This document shows, piece after piece, positions 60,754 through 64,000 of a stretch of 64,000 nucleotides of DNA; within the stretch, counting starts at the first letter, position 1, and every line of letters starts with the position of its first letter. Origin of the DNA: Tumebacillus_A lipolyticus. GTDB taxonomy: Bacteria; Bacillota; Bacilli; Tumebacillales; Tumebacillaceae. The DNA lies in assembly GCF_042682745.1 (NCBI RefSeq), contig NZ_JBHUIO010000002.1:1302001-1366000 (forward strand). Direction: 5' to 3'. Made by a program: the position numbers and the translations under genes. The notes beneath the pieces were generated by a model. The model saw nothing but the letters and a program-made list of their open reading frames with translations, made no database searches and was not told where the DNA came from.

Positions 60754-60948
60754 ACCACAGATCAGCAAGAAGAGATAGAGCTACAGCAGAGATCCATTGA
60801 TCATCTTGATAAAGCATTTAGGGGATTCGGTGAATTTATCGGTGAATCCAGCTGTTCAATTAACAAAACAGCAGCACGGCAATTTTTTCATATCAAACTT
60901 TAGCAGCTTTGCGCCTTTGCGAGAATCGACCTGAAATCGACAAGGTCG

Positions 60949-61002
60949 CTTTAGCAAAAAATAAACAGACCCAAGCGATCTTCTGCGCGATCGCTTGGGT
61001 CT
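60949..61002 (-). terminator. Terminator after the CotS-like gene
   Basis: 14-bp perfect stem AGACCCAAGCGATC and complement (60967-60980 and 60989-61002), followed on the minus strand by a T-rich stretch (GTTTATTTTTT). Confidence 0.85.
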
Positions 61003-61022
61003 GCCGTCGAGGCACGATCTGT

Positions 61023-61943
61023 CTATCGAAGCTTGGCAAGCCGTCTCTCCTCCTGAGCGGCCGCCCAGCGCAGGCGAGTGAACAGCGCCTTTTTGTCGCC
61101 GCTCTTGCCAAACTCGTACCATTCGCGAACCACGAGCGAAGGATAGTTCATCAGGACATCCAACACGCGTCGATTGTCTTGACAAAGCGGCATCCTGCGG
61201 TCATACCGCTCGACGATCTCTTCGATCAATCCCGGCTCATATCCGTTCACATAGAGCGCATGATTGATCATCTGATAGAGGTCGTGCACCCGAACGTCTG
61301 TCCCCGCGAGATCAAAGTCGATGATGGCAGCCGATCCGCCCTGCCAGATAAAATTGTGCGGGGCCGGATCGCGATGACAGAGCACGCCTCGCCTTCGATC
61401 TCGCTCCAACGCCTGCAGACTCGGTTCTGCCAAGTCGCTGACCGCCTGCAGCGCCCGCTCTTCAAAAGGGCGCCACAGATCGCGCAACGAGGTCGCGCGC
61501 AACGAGGCTGCCCGCGCCCGCTCCAAGCGGTGGCGATACTTATCGGAAAGCGAAGGCACGCGCAGCAAAGACGGCCGTTCCACCTGTTTCGTGATCGACA
61601 CGCGGTGCAGCTCGGCCAGCGCTTCGGCGGCCGCCAAGCGCTCCTTGCCGCCCTGCAGCGACACATGTCTGCCGCGAAGCCACGGCTGCAGCGTCCACAG
61701 CGAGCCTCGATGTTCGAAATAGGTGCTGTTCGCTCTCGTCTTTAAAAAGGGGGCGATCTCGACACCCGCGCAGATGACCGCATCGAGCGCTTGGCCGAGC
61801 GCATCGAGCCGTCGTTTCATCCCTTCGCCTTGATAGCGCTTGAGAATCATCGCCCCACCGCTCGTATGAATCCCCGTCACGGTCCGAAGTTTGACTCCGT
61901 GTGAAAATGAAAGGCCGTATGCCCGTTCCAGTTCTGGCAGCAA
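61023..61943 (-). CDS. CotS-family spore coat protein / aminoglycoside-phosphotransferase-like kinase
   Basis: 306 aa with the kinase-like fold of the CotS/YutH/YsxE group. Seen: SGGAMILKRY (nucleotide-binding lysine) near 28, the Brenner-type motif GVLCHRDPAPHNFIW near 186, and AIIDFDLAGTDVRVHDL (metal-binding Asp) near 205. These residues are kept, so it may be an active kinase; CotS relatives are spore coat proteins. It is on the same strand as the SafA-like gene upstream, after that gene's terminator. Start uncertain: the first start codon of the frame is a TTG at 61943, and the frame stays open a little further upstream near GGGAGGG, so the N terminus may be about ten residues longer. 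Confidence 0.82.
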   Translation of the reverse strand: MLPELERAYGLSFSHGVKLRTVTGIHTSGGAMILKRYQGEGMKRRLDALGQALDAVICAGVEIAPFLKTRANSTYFEHRGSLWTLQPWLRGRHVSLQGGKERLAAAEALAELHRVSITKQVERPSLLRVPSLSDKYRHRLERARAASLRATSLRDLWRPFEERALQAVSDLAEPSLQALERDRRRGVLCHRDPAPHNFIWQGGSAAIIDFDLAGTDVRVHDLYQMINHALYVNGYEPGLIEEIVERYDRRMPLCQDNRRVLDVLMNYPSLVVREWYEFGKSGDKKALFTRLRWAAAQEERRLAKLR

Positions 61944-61987
61944 TCCTTCTGTCAGCAGCGTCCCAAGGCATTCCCTCCCATCGCAAG

Positions 61988-62014
61988 AAAAAAGGGAAGC
62001 CGGACGGGCCCCCC
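61988..62014 (-). terminator. Terminator after the LysM coat-protein gene
   Basis: On the minus strand an 8-bp stem GGGGGGCC/GGCTTCCC (two G-T pairs), 5-nt loop and six T, 11 nt past the stop codon. Confidence 0.75.
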
Positions 62015-62025
62015 ATCTCCTGACA

Positions 62026-63108
62026 TCAATCTTCCTCGCGATAGAACGTCTTCGGCATCATCCCCATCCCACCGCCATGCATCACATTCATGTGCTGTTG
62101 CAGCACCAATTCATGATGCGGGTGGTACATCGGGTGCACATGGTGCATGTGCATGTGACCGCATTTGCAATGCTTTTTCGGACGGCAGCACTTGTGATGC
62201 TTTTTGCACTTATGCTTTTTCTTCTTGTACGAGACCGGGATGTACATCATCATCGGATAGTGATGAGCCGGCTGTGGCATCTGCACCTGTTGCACCTGCA
62301 CATTCTCTTCATGCGGCGCATAGTTCATATGCGGAGCGTACTGAATGTTCATCTCGATCGGAGAGATCGGAGCCGGTTGCGGTGGAACTACCACCGGGGC
62401 GGTGATCATCGGTTTTTCCACAGGCGTCATCTCCTTAGGTAGAGTCAAAATTTCCTTCGGCATCATCGGCTGACCTGCGAACGGAGCGGTGAGCTGCTCC
62501 TTGCTCATCGGAGCGGTGAACTGCTCCTTGCTCATCGGAGCGGTGAGCTGTTCTTTGCTCATCGGAGCAGAATGTCCGGGGTTGCTGTGCTTGGGCTTTA
62601 GTCCCGCGGACGGGATATTGAGAACTTGACCGGAGTAGATCGCATCAGGATTGGAAACTTGTGGATTCGCAGCTTTTAACTGGTCAAGAGTTACCCCCAC
62701 TTGCTTGGCGATTTTGAACATGCTATCGCCATGTTTAACCACATATTTCCACAGCCCTCCCCATTTCGGAACAGAGGGATAGGCAGGTGCGGAAACGCTC
62801 GGTTGGGATGGTGCGGCAGGAAGCGGCGTGTCACCTACGGATGCTGGAGTACCATGAGTTTGAACAGACGGGCTAGGCGGTTGGATCGCGATGCTCGTGC
62901 TCGCTTCCTCATTCCCTGTCATCGCGTTGCCAGAAACCGCTCCGCCCGACCCCATCGCATGATCGGGGATCGTGACCAGCGTGCCGACATCGATCTGATC
63001 GGGGTTGGCAATCTGCTTGTTCGCAGCGATCAACTCATCGAGAGTAACTCCAAACTTTTTTGAAATTTTCCATAGGGAGTCTCCCTTTTGGACGGTGTAA
63101 ACCTTCAA
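62026..63108 (-). CDS. SafA-like LysM protein with repeat region and Cys/His/Lys-rich tail
   Basis: 360 aa. Two LysM peptidoglycan-binding domains: residues 2-47 (VYTVQKGDSLWKISKKFGV) and about 120-165 (YVVKHGDSMFKIAKQVGV), joined by a Pro/Ser/Thr-rich linker. Residues 178-208 hold three copies of APMSKEQ(L/F)T encoded by 30-bp DNA repeats. The C terminus is basic and rich in Cys, His, Lys and Met (KKKKHKCKKHHKCCRPKKH, GHMHMHHVHPMYHPHH), a coat-protein style tail that could crosslink or bind metal. No signal peptide, as in SafA, which is made in the mother cell. The TTG at 63108 is chosen for AAGGAGGT 8 nt upstream. Position near ruv genes resembles safA of B. subtilis. Confidence 0.85.
   Translation of the reverse strand: MKVYTVQKGDSLWKISKKFGVTLDELIAANKQIANPDQIDVGTLVTIPDHAMGSGGAVSGNAMTGNEEASTSIAIQPPSPSVQTHGTPASVGDTPLPAAPSQPSVSAPAYPSVPKWGGLWKYVVKHGDSMFKIAKQVGVTLDQLKAANPQVSNPDAIYSGQVLNIPSAGLKPKHSNPGHSAPMSKEQLTAPMSKEQFTAPMSKEQLTAPFAGQPMMPKEILTLPKEMTPVEKPMITAPVVVPPQPAPISPIEMNIQYAPHMNYAPHEENVQVQQVQMPQPAHHYPMMMYIPVSYKKKKHKCKKHHKCCRPKKHCKCGHMHMHHVHPMYHPHHELVLQQHMNVMHGGGMGMMPKTFYREED
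62485..62574. repeat. Three tandem 30-bp repeats inside the LysM gene
   Basis: Three near-identical 30-bp units with the core CTTTGCTCATCGGAGC or CCTTGCTCATCGGAGC, encoding APMSKEQLT-type nonapeptide-plus-one units. In-frame copy number could vary between strains. Confidence 0.85.
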
Positions 63109-63205
63109 TCCGGTCGACCTCCTTAGTCGTATGTCACTGGCAGTATATGCGCCTGCCCGCCATGTGTCCTTGTTCCGAGAAAATTGGGCTGGTCTGTCAG
63201 CGCAG

Positions 63206-63240
63206 AAAAAAAGAGCGTCCGCCATCGGACGGACCGCTCA
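63206..63240 (-). terminator. Terminator after the Crp/Fnr gene
   Basis: On the minus strand GAGCGGTCCGTCCG pairs, with a small bulge, with CGGACGCTC and is followed by seven T, overlapping the last codons of the gene. Confidence 0.75.
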
Positions 63241-63918
63241 AGAATCTTTGAGAAACGACTTCAACTCTTCGACCAGATAGATCGTGATCTGTCCCCGCGA
63301 GACGTCGAGAATCCCCGCTTTTTTCAGCTGGCTCATCATCCGGTTGACCCCTTCTCTCGTCGATCCGATCATCTTGGCCAACTCCTGATGCGACAGCGCG
63401 AGATCGAGCACAACTCCATGCGGCGTCTGCCTTCCATACTCCTCATAGAGCCTGAGCAGCGTGGAGATCAACGCGCCCCATTTATCCTGCAGGGCCAGAT
63501 CGCGCATCTGCGCTTGCGTCTGCAGCAGACGCTCTCCCAGCAGGCGGATGATCGCGATCGACAGGTCCGGATTTTCCCGAACGAGCGCTTCCAGCTCCCC
63601 GTGCGGGATCATCCAGATCTCAGCCGCTTCGATCGCCTGCGCTGTCGCCGGATAGGGCTGATCCAAAAACAGCATCGCAGCCCCGATCGGCTCACCGCCT
63701 TGGCGGATATACAGGATGATCTCTCGCCCTTCTGGCGTCGTTTTGGTCAGCCTCACCTTTCCTGTGCGCACCACATACATCGCCACATATGGATCGCCCT
63801 CAAAAAAGAGGATCTCCCCACGCTTGACCCGCTTCAGCTGCGCGATGCTATAGATCAGCTGCAAAAACTCGTCTGACAGATCGCGAAACAAACTGATGCC
63901 GCGCAACTCTTTCCACAT
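63238..63918 (-). CDS. Crp/Fnr-family transcriptional regulator
   Basis: 226 aa, normal family length. Cyclic-nucleotide-binding fold at residues 10-125 (KRGEILFFEGDPYVAMYVVRTG, EGREIILYIRQGGEPIGAA) and a helix-turn-helix at about 165-220 (LSHQELAKMIGSTREGVNRM). No cysteine cluster for an Fe-S centre, so not an oxygen-sensing Fnr; the ligand is unknown and the phosphate-binding Arg-Ser pair of cAMP receptors is not evident. GGAGGTC precedes the ATG by about 5 nt. Single gene followed by a terminator; targets cannot be read from the sequence. Confidence 0.92.
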   Translation of the reverse strand: MWKELRGISLFRDLSDEFLQLIYSIAQLKRVKRGEILFFEGDPYVAMYVVRTGKVRLTKTTPEGREIILYIRQGGEPIGAAMLFLDQPYPATAQAIEAAEIWMIPHGELEALVRENPDLSIAIIRLLGERLLQTQAQMRDLALQDKWGALISTLLRLYEEYGRQTPHGVVLDLALSHQELAKMIGSTREGVNRMMSQLKKAGILDVSRGQITIYLVEELKSFLKDS

Positions 63919-63966
63919 CTTTTGACCTCCACACGTTCTGAAAAATAGGGCTATTCTTCCTTCGAA

Positions 63967-63979
63967 TACTTCGAGTATA
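63967..63979 (-). promoter_or_regulatory. Possible -10 box and operator of the Crp/Fnr gene
   Basis: A minus-strand TATACT (63974-63979) sits within the inverted repeat ATACTTCGAGTAT. The matching -35 would fall at or beyond the right edge of the window, so this is tentative. Confidence 0.3.
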
Positions 63980-64000
63980 CTTAAAAGATAAATTCTGCTG

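Overview
The window is chromosomal DNA from a spore-forming, Gram-positive Bacillales-type bacterium. Positions 34.2-58.3 kb keep the core order known from Bacillus subtilis (dtd-rel-apt-recJ / secDF / comN / spoVB / yrbG / yrzE / yajC-tgt-queA / ruvBA), and sporulation or spore-coat genes (spoVB, a SpoIID/LytB protein, a CotS-like kinase, a SafA-like LysM protein) lie among them. Departures from B. subtilis are separate secD and secF, a ruvC gene, and an inserted spoIID-like / HD-GYP / rsgI / sigI block. With the moderately high GC content these point to the Alicyclobacillaceae (Tumebacillus-like). That placement is inference; no rRNA is present to confirm it.

Region 1 (1-32.4 kb, all minus strand) is a hybrid nonribosomal peptide / polyketide locus. 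In transcription order it holds: (i) a 5,553-aa NRPS with five A-T modules ending in a ketosynthase; (ii) a 1,005-aa protein with linker-AT-ACP and an epimerisation-type domain, which completes the PKS module begun on the first protein; (iii) a Bcr/CflA-type MFS exporter; (iv) a second NRPS that runs off the left edge after 3,623 codons, with an N-methyltransferase inside its first adenylation domain and two further complete modules. Both NRPSs start with only the C-terminal half of a condensation domain. Module 3 of NRPS 1 and module 3 of NRPS 2 look like recent copies of each other. At least eight amino acids and one ketide unit would be incorporated. No thioesterase, phosphopantetheinyl transferase or cluster regulator is visible, so the locus continues to the left. 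I cannot assign a known product.

Region 2 (32.7-48.4 kb) carries a GNAT acetyltransferase, a DUF2203 protein, a small unknown protein, the recJ-apt-rel-dtd group, secD-secF, comN, spoVB, a DUF421 membrane protein, a membrane protein with two GGDEF domains (absent at this place in B. subtilis), a YrzE-like membrane protein and yajC.

Region 3 (48.4-58.3 kb) holds tRNA queuosine genes tgt and queA downstream of a SpoIID/LytB-SPOR protein, a divergent HD-GYP c-di-GMP phosphodiesterase candidate, the sigI-rsgI pair and ruvC-ruvA-ruvB.

Region 4 (58.5-64 kb) has a 40-aa membrane protein too short for ordinary gene callers, a GntR-ABC transporter operon with a perfect 38-bp operator over its promoter, a CotS-family kinase, a SafA-like LysM coat protein with a Cys/His/Lys-rich tail, and a Crp/Fnr-type regulator.

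Many rho-independent terminators are readable by eye and bracket the transcription units. There is no CRISPR array, insertion sequence, tRNA or rRNA that I can see.
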